From Candidatus Faecousia faecipullorum (lineage in GTDB: Bacteria > Bacillota > Clostridia > Oscillospirales > Oscillospiraceae), in contig DVJG01000010.1 of the NCBI GenBank assembly GCA_018710805.1, positions 1 to 26,131 on the forward strand: DNA of 26,131 bases, given 5' to 3'. Both the position numbers and the translations under genes were made by a program. The notes under the pieces were generated by a model. The model did no database searches. It was given only the letters and a program-made list of their open reading frames with translations, and was not told the DNA's origin. Shown one piece after another: positions 1 to 7,038 of this stretch (position 1 is the first letter of the stretch; every line of letters starts with the position of its first letter).

Positions 1-37
1 TTGTCATGGGAAATTTGAACAAGTTGTGAATTTGCAG

Positions 38-87
38 TTGAATTTTGTCAGAAATTCGAGTACAATAGGAACGTTGAGCCCTCAACG
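38..87 (+). promoter_or_regulatory. Sigma-A-type promoter with palindrome near the start point
   Basis: A -35 box TTGAAT (38-43) and a -10 box TACAAT (61-66) are separated by exactly 17 bases. They are followed by a perfect inverted repeat CGTTGAG-CC-CTCAACG (72-87), which covers the expected transcription start. The position suits a repressor operator of the TetR or MarR kind, though no regulator gene is visible here. The ligase ribosome binding site AAAGGAA (114-120) lies 5 bases before ATG 126. The promoter is seen directly; the operator role is inferred. Confidence 0.72.
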
Positions 88-125
88 GCTTACTTCATTC
101 TAAATAACAACCGAAAGGAATTCTT

Positions 126-1817
126 ATGACACAACCGCATCCTTATCACCTCATCTACCCGGAACTGACCATGTTCCAGATGGTGGAGAAGATGGCCCAG
201 GAGCATCCCAAGTCTCCTGCCTATGAGTTTTACGGTGTCCAGACCAGTTACGCTGCCTTCGTAGAGAAAATCGAACGGGCAGCCCGGGCTTTCATCGCCA
301 TGGGCATCCGTTCCGGTGACGTGGTGACCATTTGTATGCCCAACGTCCCCCAGGCACTGGACTGCTTTTATGCCCTCAATCGCATCGGCGCCGTGGCCAA
401 TATGGTACATCCCCTGTCAGCCCAAAGTGAAATTACGTTTTATGTAAACTTCTCCAAGTCCAAAGCGATTCTGACCTTGGATCTGTTCGCCGGGAAGGTG
501 GCAAAGGCCCTGGAGGAAGCGGACCCCGGCGTGAAGCTGCTGGTGGCCCGGAACCAGGAGGAGCTGCCTCTTTTCCTGCGGCCTCTGTACGTGGCAAAAG
601 AGGGCCGGAAGTACCTGCGGCTCCCGGAGGGCAATGTCCAGCTCTGGTCTCAGTTCCTGAAAATGGGCAAAAAAGATGTGGAGCTTCCCGAGTCCGTCTA
701 CGATACCACCCGGACCTCCGTCATTCTCTACAGCGGCGGCACTTCCGGCACCCCCAAGGGCATCTGCCTTTCCGACCTGAACTTCAACGCCTGTGCGCTC
801 CAGGCAGGAGACGCCATCCAGCATGAGCTGTATGCCGGATGCACCATGCTCAGCTGTATGCCTTGCTTCCACGGCTTTGGTCTGGGCATCAATCTGCATG
901 CGGTGCTCATCCACGGCGCCTGCTGTATTCTCATGCCCTCTTTCAACGGAAAGAGCTATGCCCATATGCTGGCAAAACGGAAACCCCACTTCATTGCAGG
1001 CGTGCCCACCATTTTTGAGGCCCTGCTCCACATCCCTGAGCTGGACAAAGTGGACCTGAGCTTCCTGAAGGGCATGTTCTGCGGCGGCGACAGCCTTTCC
1101 GTGGAACTCAAGCGGAAAGTGGACAGCTTCCTGGCTGACCACGGCGCCACCATCCAGATCCGGGAGGGCTACGGCCTGACGGAGTGCGTCACCGCCAGCT
1201 GCCTGACGCCCCACGATTCCTACCGGGAGAACAGCATCGGCTTGCCCTTTGTGGATACGGACTACTGCATTGTCCGGCCCGGCACCGATGAAGAGCTGCC
1301 CTACGGCGAAGAGGGCGAAATCATTCTCACCGGCCCCACCCTGATGCTGAAGTACCTGGATAACCCGGAGGAGACCGCATCCACCCTGCGCCGTCTGGCC
1401 GACGGCCGGATCTGGCTCTACACCGGCGATCTGGGCTACATGGATGCCGACGGCTTCATCTACTTCCGTCAGCGTATCAAGCGTATGATCATCACCAACG
1501 GCTACAACGTCTATCCCGGTCAGGTGGAAAACGTCATTGACAGTGTACCTGAGGTTGCCTACAGCTGCGTCATCGGTGTCCCCGATCCCCGGCGGATGCG
1601 GCGGGTCCGGGCCTATATTGTCCTGAAGGACGGCGTGGAGCCTACGGAGGAAGTAAAAGCCAAGATTATGGACGCGCTGCAGCTGAATGTTGCCGCCTAT
1701 GCCGTGCCGAAGGAGCTTGTGTTCCGCAGCGAACTTCCCAAGACCATGGTGGGAAAGGTTGCCTACCGCCTTCTGGAAGAAGAGGCAGCCAAAGAATTGG
1801 AGGGTACCAATGTCTGA
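126..1817 (+). CDS. AMP-dependent acyl-CoA synthetase/ligase (ANL superfamily)
   Basis: This 563-residue protein belongs to the family that activates a carboxylic acid with ATP to an acyl-adenylate and then to acyl-CoA. The full set of motifs is present: the phosphate-binding loop LYSGGTSGTPKG (about 201-212), GYGLTE (348-353), YTGDLGYMDADG (432-443), the hinge region with NGYNVYPGQVE, and the C-terminal catalytic lysine in PKTMVGKV (K544). Length is normal for the family, so it is probably active. The acid substrate cannot be read from the sequence; a fatty or other lipophilic acid is plausible. The start ATG has AAAGGAA 5 bases upstream and follows a clear promoter. Its stop overlaps the start of the next gene by 8 bases (ATGTCTGA), so the two products are likely translated together and may act in sequence, ligase then acyltransferase. 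No transmembrane segment or signal peptide is seen. Confidence 0.9.
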   Translation: MTQPHPYHLIYPELTMFQMVEKMAQEHPKSPAYEFYGVQTSYAAFVEKIERAARAFIAMGIRSGDVVTICMPNVPQALDCFYALNRIGAVANMVHPLSAQSEITFYVNFSKSKAILTLDLFAGKVAKALEEADPGVKLLVARNQEELPLFLRPLYVAKEGRKYLRLPEGNVQLWSQFLKMGKKDVELPESVYDTTRTSVILYSGGTSGTPKGICLSDLNFNACALQAGDAIQHELYAGCTMLSCMPCFHGFGLGINLHAVLIHGACCILMPSFNGKSYAHMLAKRKPHFIAGVPTIFEALLHIPELDKVDLSFLKGMFCGGDSLSVELKRKVDSFLADHGATIQIREGYGLTECVTASCLTPHDSYRENSIGLPFVDTDYCIVRPGTDEELPYGEEGEIILTGPTLMLKYLDNPEETASTLRRLADGRIWLYTGDLGYMDADGFIYFRQRIKRMIITNGYNVYPGQVENVIDSVPEVAYSCVIGVPDPRRMRRVRAYIVLKDGVEPTEEVKAKIMDALQLNVAAYAVPKELVFRSELPKTMVGKVAYRLLEEEAAKELEGTNV

Positions 1818-2694
1818 AAAGAGAAAATGGGGCGATCGCCTCGATGGCCGCCGGGTCAGAGATGTGCCGGGCCTGCAGTCCGTCATGGCCAACCTGATGC
1901 CAAATCGCACAGAGAGCGAAGTGTACCTCCACGAAACTCTGGACGTCACGGAGCTTCTGCGCTACATTGAGAAGCGCAACGAAGGAGAGCCGGAGTATAA
2001 GACAACCCTGTTCCACTGCTTTATCCTGGGTCTGGCCCGGATGGTGAAGGAGCGGCCCATGATGAACCGCTTCATCCAGGGCAGACGGACCTATCAGCGG
2101 GATGAAATCAGCCTGAGCTTCGTGTGCAAGCGGCGCTTCACGGACCACTCCGAGGAAGCGCTCATGGTATTGAAACCCAAGGACACCGACACCCTGGACG
2201 ATATCAGCCGCAAAATTGTAGGCGACGTTCGGGAGGTCCGTAAGAGCGAGCACGCCACCGGCGGTGTAGATTCCATTGTGGACGGCCTTGGAAAGCTCCC
2301 CCGACCCTTACTTATGTTTGCAATCTGGATGATCCGGGTCCTGGATTTCTGGGGCAAGCTCCCCAGAGCCATTTGGGACGGAGACCCCAACTACACCACA
2401 ATACTCTGCTCCAACCTTGGCAGCATCAAGTGCCCCGCTGTGTACCATCACTTAAATAACTACGGCACCAACTCCATTATGGTGACCATTGGAGCTATCC
2501 ACAAGGCGCCCATGGTTATGGAGGACGGGTCAATAGAAGCCCGGGACGTGGTGGACATCGGCGCCACCCTGGACGAGCGCATTGCCGACGGCTTCTACTT
2601 TGCCCGGTCCCTGAAGCTCATGCGCCATATCTGTGCAAACCCCACGCTGCTGGATAAGCCCCTGGGTGAGCCCAGCGAATACGAATATAAGTAA
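1810..2694 (+). CDS. Stand-alone 2-oxoacid dehydrogenase E2-type acyltransferase homologue, catalytic His replaced
   Basis: This 294-residue protein resembles the catalytic domain of lipoamide acyltransferases (E2, chloramphenicol acetyltransferase-like fold) but has no lipoyl or peripheral-subunit-binding domain. The C-terminal block is recognisable: an IGAIHKAP stretch, then DERIADG (255-261) followed by a helix and NPTLLDKP. In true E2 enzymes the block reads DHRVxDG and its His is the general base; here that position is E256 (codon GAG, 2575-2577) while the Asp and Gly remain. A hydrophobic stretch at about 165-190 (PRPLLMFAIWMIRVLDFW) looks like an amphipathic or membrane-associating insertion. 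The start ATG 1810 overlaps the ligase stop and was preferred to an earlier in-frame ATG at 1687, which would lie deep inside the ligase. Genome annotations usually call such proteins 'E2 subunit', but no E1 or E3 gene is nearby. A CoA-dependent acyl transfer partnered with the ligase is an inference. Confidence 0.8.
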   Translation: MSEKRKWGDRLDGRRVRDVPGLQSVMANLMPNRTESEVYLHETLDVTELLRYIEKRNEGEPEYKTTLFHCFILGLARMVKERPMMNRFIQGRRTYQRDEISLSFVCKRRFTDHSEEALMVLKPKDTDTLDDISRKIVGDVREVRKSEHATGGVDSIVDGLGKLPRPLLMFAIWMIRVLDFWGKLPRAIWDGDPNYTTILCSNLGSIKCPAVYHHLNNYGTNSIMVTIGAIHKAPMVMEDGSIEARDVVDIGATLDERIADGFYFARSLKLMRHICANPTLLDKPLGEPSEYEYK

Positions 2695-2716
2695 GAAAAC
2701 GGCCTCTGACAGAAAA

Positions 2717-2746
2717 AACGTCCCCAACCATTTGGTTGGGGACGTT
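2717..2746 (-). terminator. Intrinsic terminator of the rpmH-jag cluster
   Basis: A perfect 13-bp stem (AACGTCCCCAACC, 2717-2729, and its complement 2734-2746) has the loop ATTT. On the minus strand it runs into TTTTTTCTG, a good U-tract, so it terminates transcription coming from jag. On the plus strand no U-tract follows, but the strong hairpin lies 22 bases past the acyltransferase stop and may also act on that convergent transcript. Confidence 0.85.
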
Positions 2747-2751
2747 CTGCA

Positions 2752-3663
2752 TTATCTCACGTACTCAATGACAACCCGGCGGTTGGGTTCGACACCGGTG
2801 GAGTGGGTAGTGATGTTGTCCATGTCCTGGAGGGCGGCGTGAATTACGTGACGCTCGTAGGCGTTCATGGGCTCCAGGGTGGTGCGGCGGCGGACCTTCA
2901 GGACCTGCTGGGCTTTCTTCCGGGCGTAGCGGCGGAGGCTCTCCTCCCGCTTCTCCCGGTAGCTCTCGGCGTCCACATTGATGCGGATGTGGCCCTCAAC
3001 GCCTCGGTTGACGGTGTAGTTGCACAGGTGCTGGATGGCATCCAGGGTGTCGCCCCGGCGGCCAATCAGATAACCCAGGTCATCTCCGACCAGGTCCACG
3101 CGATAGCTGTTGTCCCCATCCTTCCAGCAGTGGGGCACGGCCTTGGAATCCATGTGCTCGAGAAGTCCTTTGATGAAGGCTTCAATCTGGGCTTCCACGC
3201 TTCCGGGCTCGGCGGGGGCGTAGGTCTTGGGCTCAGCAGGGGCCTTGGGGGCACGGGGCTCCCGGGCTGCTTTCGGGGCGTCGGGCTTGCGCTCAGGCCG
3301 GGGACGGGGAGGCTTGGGGGCCTCTTCCTTGGGGGCTTCCGCTTTGGGCTCAACACTCTTGGGAGGCTCCGGCTTGGGTGCCTCAGGCTTAGGTGCCTCT
3401 GGCTTTTTCACAGGCGGCTTGGGCTTGTTGCTGCGGGATGCAGAGCCCAGAGCACTCTTGGGGGCTTCCGGTGCAGGAACCGGGTCCGGGACCTCGTAGG
3501 TTACCTGGACCTTGGCCTTCTGGACGCCAAAACCCAGAAAGCCATTCTTTGCCTGCTGGAGCACCTGAACGGAAACGCTGTCCCGGTCCAGGCCCAGCTG
3601 GGAAAGAGCCTCTTCAATGGCAAGGTCAATGGTCTTTCCAGTGGTAACAATGGTTTTTTCCAT
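2752..3663 (-). CDS. jag: Jag/KhpB RNA-binding protein (Jag_N, KH, R3H)
   Basis: This 303-residue protein has the three-part Jag layout. An N-terminal Jag domain (about 1-56, with KNGFLGFG) is followed by a long Pro/Lys/Glu/Ala-rich linker (about 60-150), a KH domain with the loop GYLIGRRG (197-204), and a C-terminal R3H domain (about 260-303, NAYERHVIHAAL). Jag (KhpB, EloR) binds RNA, partners with KhpA in several Firmicutes, and influences cell elongation and division; it is normally encoded right after yidC, as here. Only 3 bases separate it from yidC, and its ribosome binding site GGAGG overlaps the yidC stop, suggesting translational coupling. At about 90 residues the linker is unusually long and low in complexity. 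The protein is cytoplasmic, with no membrane segment. Confidence 0.95.
   Translation of the reverse strand: MEKTIVTTGKTIDLAIEEALSQLGLDRDSVSVQVLQQAKNGFLGFGVQKAKVQVTYEVPDPVPAPEAPKSALGSASRSNKPKPPVKKPEAPKPEAPKPEPPKSVEPKAEAPKEEAPKPPRPRPERKPDAPKAAREPRAPKAPAEPKTYAPAEPGSVEAQIEAFIKGLLEHMDSKAVPHCWKDGDNSYRVDLVGDDLGYLIGRRGDTLDAIQHLCNYTVNRGVEGHIRINVDAESYREKREESLRRYARKKAQQVLKVRRRTTLEPMNAYERHVIHAALQDMDNITTHSTGVEPNRRVVIEYVR
3213..3483 (-). repeat. Low-complexity Pro/Lys/Glu-rich repeat region inside jag
   Basis: The segment encodes imperfect short repeats of the type KPEAP, KPEPP, KAEAP and KEEAP, about 90 residues of disordered linker between the Jag_N and KH domains. At the DNA level the plus strand shows recurring GGCTTGGGTGC and GGGGCTTCC-like units. 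Such tracts can vary in length between strains by slippage. No frame is broken here. Confidence 0.7.
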
Positions 3664-3666
3664 TTC

Positions 3667-4911
3667 TTATTCCTCCGTAGGCTGGGAAACGTAGCGGTCA
3701 GGGTCGTAGTTTCTGCCCTTGCAGTAGGGGCGGCTGGGGATGCCGGACATGACGGACTCCTCCTGAACCTCCACCTGAACGCCCTTCCGAGCGGCGTATT
3801 CCCGGGCCGCAGCCTCACGGGCGGCGGCTTCCTGGTCCCGCTGCTGTTTCTGGAGTTTCTTTTTGCTGGTGTTGGTGGTAATGCCGTCAGGGTTAGCAGC
3901 CCGGCGCTCGGCACGGATGCGCTCCTTCTCGGCCTCGATGCGCTCTGCTTCCAGAGTCTGCTTGAGACGCTCAGCGTCCTCGGCGTCGTAGATTTTGCGG
4001 TAGTGGTTGGTCATGATGGGGTCGGAGATCATACGGACCACACCGCCGATGAACCAGTAGACACTGAGGCCTGCGGACACGGTGAAGCCGATCCACAGGG
4101 ACATCAGGGGCATCATCCACATCATCATCTGCATGGACTGGTTTTGCTGAGAACTTTTGGCGGTCTCCTCGTCCACCAGGCCCTTCTCATTGGTGACCAC
4201 GGAGTTGTTGGTTTTCTGCATGATGTAGGTCTGAAGCACCTGGGAACCTGCAGAAATGACGGGGATGAGCCAAGCGCCGATGTGGGCCCAGTCCCAGACC
4301 CAGTTGGCGGAGAAGACATTGAACATGGGAACGAGGCCCAGGTCAATGCCGCAGAAGTTGAAGTTGATGCCTTGGAGCACCGTTTCGCTGATGCCGGGGA
4401 TGGCGGCCTTCAGTTCGGCAGCAAACTGGGGAATGGCCTGAGCGGCCACAACCTGGTCGTAGTAGCTGTTGCCGGAGAAAAGGTTCGGAGCCGCTTCCTT
4501 GATGACATTGACAATCTGCTGGGACACCTCGGCAGACTCCATGAGAATGTAGGTAATGGGCTGGCGAATGACGGTGTACAGGGGGAGCATGATCAGAAGG
4601 GGCACGAAGCTCCACAGGCAGCCGCCCGTCATGGAAATGCCCTCCCGGCGGTACAGCTCCTGCATGGCCTGGTTCTGCCGCTGGGGATCGTCGGCGTATT
4701 TGCGCTGGATCTCCTGAATCAGAGGGGTCACGCGGGAGGTCTTCATCATGCTCTTCTTGGACTTGGCTGTAAGGGGCATCAGGATCAGCTGGACCAGGAT
4801 GCCGAAGAGGATGATTGCCACGCCGTAGTTATTGGTGGTGTGGTACAGCACAGCCAGCAGCCAGCCAAAGGGTACGGTCACAATGTCGGATAACTTAAAT
4901 GCGAGAATCAT
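3667..4911 (-). CDS. yidC: YidC/Oxa1/SpoIIIJ-family membrane protein insertase
   Basis: The 414-residue protein is a YidC-type insertase, which inserts and folds membrane proteins with or without SecYEG. The first hydrophobic segment leads into the groove helix ILVQLILMPLTAKSKKSM (about 38-55), then the cytoplasmic hairpin with EIQRKYADDPQRQNQAMQELYRREG, further membrane segments around 95-115, 200-225 and 265-290, and a highly charged coiled-coil tail (about 300-400). At the position of the conserved groove arginine (R366 in E. coli, R73 in B. subtilis SpoIIIJ) there is Q41. No lipobox is seen at the N-terminus, unlike B. subtilis SpoIIIJ. The long tail makes it larger than SpoIIIJ (about 260 residues). 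The start ATG has GGAGG 7 bases upstream, and the gene lies 24 bases after yidD. Confidence 0.95.
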   Translation of the reverse strand: MILAFKLSDIVTVPFGWLLAVLYHTTNNYGVAIILFGILVQLILMPLTAKSKKSMMKTSRVTPLIQEIQRKYADDPQRQNQAMQELYRREGISMTGGCLWSFVPLLIMLPLYTVIRQPITYILMESAEVSQQIVNVIKEAAPNLFSGNSYYDQVVAAQAIPQFAAELKAAIPGISETVLQGINFNFCGIDLGLVPMFNVFSANWVWDWAHIGAWLIPVISAGSQVLQTYIMQKTNNSVVTNEKGLVDEETAKSSQQNQSMQMMMWMMPLMSLWIGFTVSAGLSVYWFIGGVVRMISDPIMTNHYRKIYDAEDAERLKQTLEAERIEAEKERIRAERRAANPDGITTNTSKKKLQKQQRDQEAAAREAAAREYAARKGVQVEVQEESVMSGIPSRPYCKGRNYDPDRYVSQPTEE

Positions 4912-4935
4912 TGACGTTCCTCCTTGAGTTTGCGG

Positions 4936-5148
4936 TCAGGGCACGGGGTCGTAAAAATCGCCCTTATAGAAGGGCTGACAGCGCAGGAATCGCCGCAGGG
5001 CTAAGTATCCGCCCTTCAGGACCCCGTATTTGCTGATGGCTTCCAGAGCATAGGCACTGCAAGTAGGCCGGAAGCGGCATCTCGCCGGAAAGGCCGGGGA
5101 GATCTGCTTCTGATAGAAACGGATAAGGGCTATAAGAAATTTTTTCAT
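4936..5148 (-). CDS. yidD: Membrane protein insertion efficiency factor YidD
   Basis: This 70-residue basic protein carries the YidD signature: IRFYQKQISPAFPARCRFRPTC (three pieces, about 9-30), SAYALEAISKYG, and the C-terminal DPVP. YidD is a small membrane-associated protein that helps YidC-dependent insertion. Its ATG overlaps the rnpA stop by 4 bases (ATGA, 5145-5148), and the site GGGAGG lies inside the end of rnpA, so it is probably translated by coupling. The canonical rnpA-yidD-yidC order supports the call. Confidence 0.95.
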   Translation of the reverse strand: MKKFLIALIRFYQKQISPAFPARCRFRPTCSAYALEAISKYGVLKGGYLALRRFLRCQPFYKGDFYDPVP

Positions 5149-5489
5149 TTCATTTCCTCCCGGAGGATGCCGGCACGTTTGGCCAGGGTCAGATAGCTCT
5201 TCGTGAGCTTCCCGAAGGGCGCCTCCACGGCGCGGGTTCTCGCCACCACCACGATATCGAAGCCCGGCAGGAATTTCTCCTCATTCAGGCGGTAAACTTC
5301 CCGCAGCCGCCGACGGGTGCGGTTCCGCACGTGGGCCTTGCCCAGCTTCTTGCTGACGGTGATGCCCACCCGATTGCCTTCTGTCCGATTTTTTCGGGCG
5401 TAGAGCACAAGATACCCGTCCCCCACACCGGAGGTGTGGTAGAGTCTGCGGAAAATGTGATTGAGCTTCAGACTGGTGGAAAACTTCAT
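5145..5489 (-). CDS. rnpA: Ribonuclease P protein component
   Basis: The 114-residue basic protein matches RnpA. The RNR signature VRNRTRRRLREVYRL (about 65-79) contacts the RNase P RNA, and the upstream part holds YLVLYARKNR and VGITVSKKLGKAHVRNR, as in bacterial homologues. It assists the catalytic RNA in maturing tRNA 5' ends. The start ATG 5489 follows GAGGAGAG by a few bases. It is preceded by rpmH, 113 bases away, with a hairpin and U-tract in the gap that may reduce its expression relative to L34. The C-terminus overlaps yidD by 4 bases. Confidence 0.95.
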   Translation of the reverse strand: MKFSTSLKLNHIFRRLYHTSGVGDGYLVLYARKNRTEGNRVGITVSKKLGKAHVRNRTRRRLREVYRLNEEKFLPGFDIVVVARTRAVEAPFGKLTKSYLTLAKRAGILREEMK

Positions 5490-5521
5490 AGCCTCTCCTC
5501 ATTTTTCCCAATGAAAAAGGG

Positions 5522-5549
5522 AGCGGGGCGAATGTCCATTCACCCCGCT
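5522..5549 (-). terminator. Terminator or attenuator between rpmH and rnpA
   Basis: On the minus strand the RNA folds into a 13-bp stem (complement of 5537-5549 with 5522-5534) followed by CCCTTTTTCATT. The stem contains one U·G wobble on the minus strand, which would be a C/A mismatch in a plus-strand transcript, so the structure is built for minus-strand RNA. It lies 54 bases after rpmH and 33 bases before the rnpA ATG, where partial termination would give more L34 than RnpA message. Confidence 0.7.
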
Positions 5550-5602
5550 TTAGCTCCCGTTTCGCTTGCGTTTATCGCAGTCTTGCCTAAGCCAGGCGCG
5601 CA

Positions 5603-5737
5603 TCAAGCGGACAGAACCTTGCGGCCCTTCGCACGGCGGCGGGCCAGGACCTTACGGCCATTGGAAGTCGCCATTCTCTGACGGAAACCGTGAACCTTGG
5701 AACGGTGACGGCGGCTGGGCTGGTAGGTACGCTTCAT
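5603..5737 (-). CDS. rpmH: 50S ribosomal protein L34 (bL34)
   Basis: The 44-residue product begins MKRTYQPSRRHRSKVHGF, continues RQRMATSNGRKVLARRRAKG and ends RKVLSA, a textbook bL34. It is a very basic protein at the large-subunit rRNA core. The reading frame is complete from ATG at 5737 to TGA at 5603, with the site AGGAGGTG about 10 bases upstream. A strong promoter and an untranslated leader of about 85 bases precede it. The next upstream gene is a capA-like gene rather than dnaA, which is the usual divergent neighbour in many bacteria. Confidence 0.97.
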   Translation of the reverse strand: MKRTYQPSRRHRSKVHGFRQRMATSNGRKVLARRRAKGRKVLSA

Positions 5738-5806
5738 ACTTTGTTACACCTCCTGTCAAATCACATATGCTCAACAGCCCTTACGGGCCGCAGCAACACA
5801 TCGTAA

Positions 5807-5860
5807 ATGACCATAGCGGTCATACTTGCACATTATAACCGAAAAAAGCCCCGAGGTCAA
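5807..5860 (-). promoter_or_regulatory. Promoter of rpmH cluster
   Basis: On the minus strand TTGACC (complement of 5855-5860) is followed after exactly 17 bases by a consensus TATAAT (complement of 5832-5837). Transcription should start near 5825. An inverted repeat ATGACC-N5-GGTCAT (5807-5823) sits right at the start point and could be an operator or a small 5' hairpin. The promoter lies 16 bases beyond the capA stop, just outside the capA reading frame. Confidence 0.85.
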
Positions 5861-5875
5861 TCCTTTTTTCACATT

Positions 5876-6979
5876 TTATGGGATTTCCCACCGCAGCTTT
5901 TGAAGACAGCGCTCATAACCCTCGGACCCGGCCTCATAGGGGGTGGGCTGATAGTTGTTGCGTCCCTCAATAGAGCTGACGCAGGTGGGAATCATGGTGG
6001 TTTCTCCCAGGCGAACGTTGCCGTCCAAGTCTCGGATAATTTCCTGCTGAATGATAACGGTGTCGTAATCCTCGGGGTTCGTGTGGCCTCCGAAGCTGAA
6101 ATTGCCCAGGGAGTAAAAAATCAGACCGTTTCCATAGGGTTCCATGGGCTGCAGACAGTGGGGATGGGAACCCACCACCAAATCCGCTCCGGCGTCAATG
6201 GCGGCATGCCCCACATCCATTTGCTCTTTCGTAGGGAAGTAGGTTTTTTCCACACCCCAGTGGGGCATGACAATAATGAGATCTGCCCCCTGATTTTGGA
6301 GCTCCTGGATGCCTTCCGTCATTTTTTCCACGTCCAGCAAATAGTAGACCATACCGTAGAGTCCGATCTTGAGCCCTGACTCCGTGGAAATCAGACGGGT
6401 GCTGTCCCGCTCCACAAAGGGGATGCCCGCTTCGTCCAGGGCATTTTTTGTGGATTCGTATCCCGCTTTCCCATAGTCCATGGTGTGGTTGTTGGCAATG
6501 GTCACCGCCTCCACGCTGCCTTGGGTAAGAATCTCCGTATAGGCCGTTGGCCCGTGGAATACATGGCCGCTGGATTTATGAGGACCGTCTTCGCAGAGAG
6601 GGCCTTCCAGGTTCACAATGGTCAAATCGTCCTTGGCGAAAATATCCCGGACGTTTCGGAAAGGGTAGCCATAATCCTCTCCCACGGTTTTCGGGAAGCA
6701 CAGGCCGGCATAGTAGTTTTCCACCTGGGTACCGAAGGTGCAGTCTCCGGCGAAGGTGAGCAGAAAACGCTCCTCCTGAGGCTCCGTTTCGGTGGTCTCA
6801 GGCTCTGTGGTCTCCGGAGGAAGTTCGGCAGGTTCTGTTTCCGCTGCTTCTTCCGGAGCCTGAGTCGTTTCCGTCTGGGGTTCCGGGACGGGAAGTTCCG
6901 GGTTCTTTGGCATGGCGCAGGCCTCCAGTGTCAGAAGGAGAGCCAGAGCTGCCAGAAGCGGTGCCGCTTTTTTCCGCAT
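5876..6979 (-). CDS. CapA-family (poly-gamma-glutamate synthesis-like) metallophosphatase lipoprotein
   Basis: This protein of about 367 residues has an N-terminal basic and hydrophobic signal (MRKKAAPLLAALALLLTLEAC) with a lipobox-like LEAC, then a Pro/Glu/Thr-rich spacer (about 25-70), then a CapA domain. The domain motifs are FAGDCTFG, VNLEGPLC, NNHTMDYG, PHWGVE, GADLVVGSHPHCLQP and YSLGNFSFGG, which together form a calcineurin-like metal site. CapA proteins take part in poly-gamma-glutamate capsule synthesis or related surface functions. No capB, capC or capE is nearby, so the substrate is unknown. I chose ATG 6979 because GAGG lies 7 bases upstream; ATG 6985 is too close to that site. 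It starts just 21 bases after the typA terminator. The product is probably anchored outside the membrane. Confidence 0.85.
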   Translation of the reverse strand: MRKKAAPLLAALALLLTLEACAMPKNPELPVPEPQTETTQAPEEAAETEPAELPPETTEPETTETEPQEERFLLTFAGDCTFGTQVENYYAGLCFPKTVGEDYGYPFRNVRDIFAKDDLTIVNLEGPLCEDGPHKSSGHVFHGPTAYTEILTQGSVEAVTIANNHTMDYGKAGYESTKNALDEAGIPFVERDSTRLISTESGLKIGLYGMVYYLLDVEKMTEGIQELQNQGADLIIVMPHWGVEKTYFPTKEQMDVGHAAIDAGADLVVGSHPHCLQPMEPYGNGLIFYSLGNFSFGGHTNPEDYDTVIIQQEIIRDLDGNVRLGETTMIPTCVSSIEGRNNYQPTPYEAGSEGYERCLQKLRWEIP

Positions 6980-7000
6980 TTTCATTCCTCTTTCTTTGAA

Positions 7001-7038
7001 AAAGCTCCGGCAGAAAAGGATATTTCTGCCGGAGCTTT
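7001..7038 (-). terminator. Terminator of typA
   Basis: A perfect 16-bp inverted repeat (7001-7016 and 7023-7038, arms AAAGCTCCGGCAGAAA and complement, 6-base loop) lies 3 bases after the typA stop. On the minus strand it ends in a run of five T followed by CAAAG. It is a classic intrinsic terminator. The capA-like gene begins 21 bases further on, so it depends on readthrough or on a promoter inside the 3' end of typA. Confidence 0.87.

Noticed and set aside
1687..1809. Extended N-terminus of the E2-like protein starting inside the ligase
   Set aside because: It would overlap the ligase by 131 bases in another frame; the extra residues are Arg/Pro-rich shadow sequence and ATG 1810 overlaps the ligase stop in the usual coupled manner.
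3213..3483. CRISPR-like or tandem DNA repeat array
   Set aside because: The repetition is irregular and in frame, and is explained by the Pro/Lys/Glu-rich linker of Jag.
2803..4893. Very long open frame on the plus strand opposite jag and yidC
   Set aside because: It is antisense to two recognisable genes, its translation is low-complexity Gly/Leu/Val/His-rich without a family match, and it arises from the GC-rich codon pattern of the minus-strand genes.
5738..5875. Replication origin next to rpmH
   Set aside because: No cluster of DnaA boxes (TTATCCACA-like) and no dnaA; the gap contains an ordinary promoter and leader.
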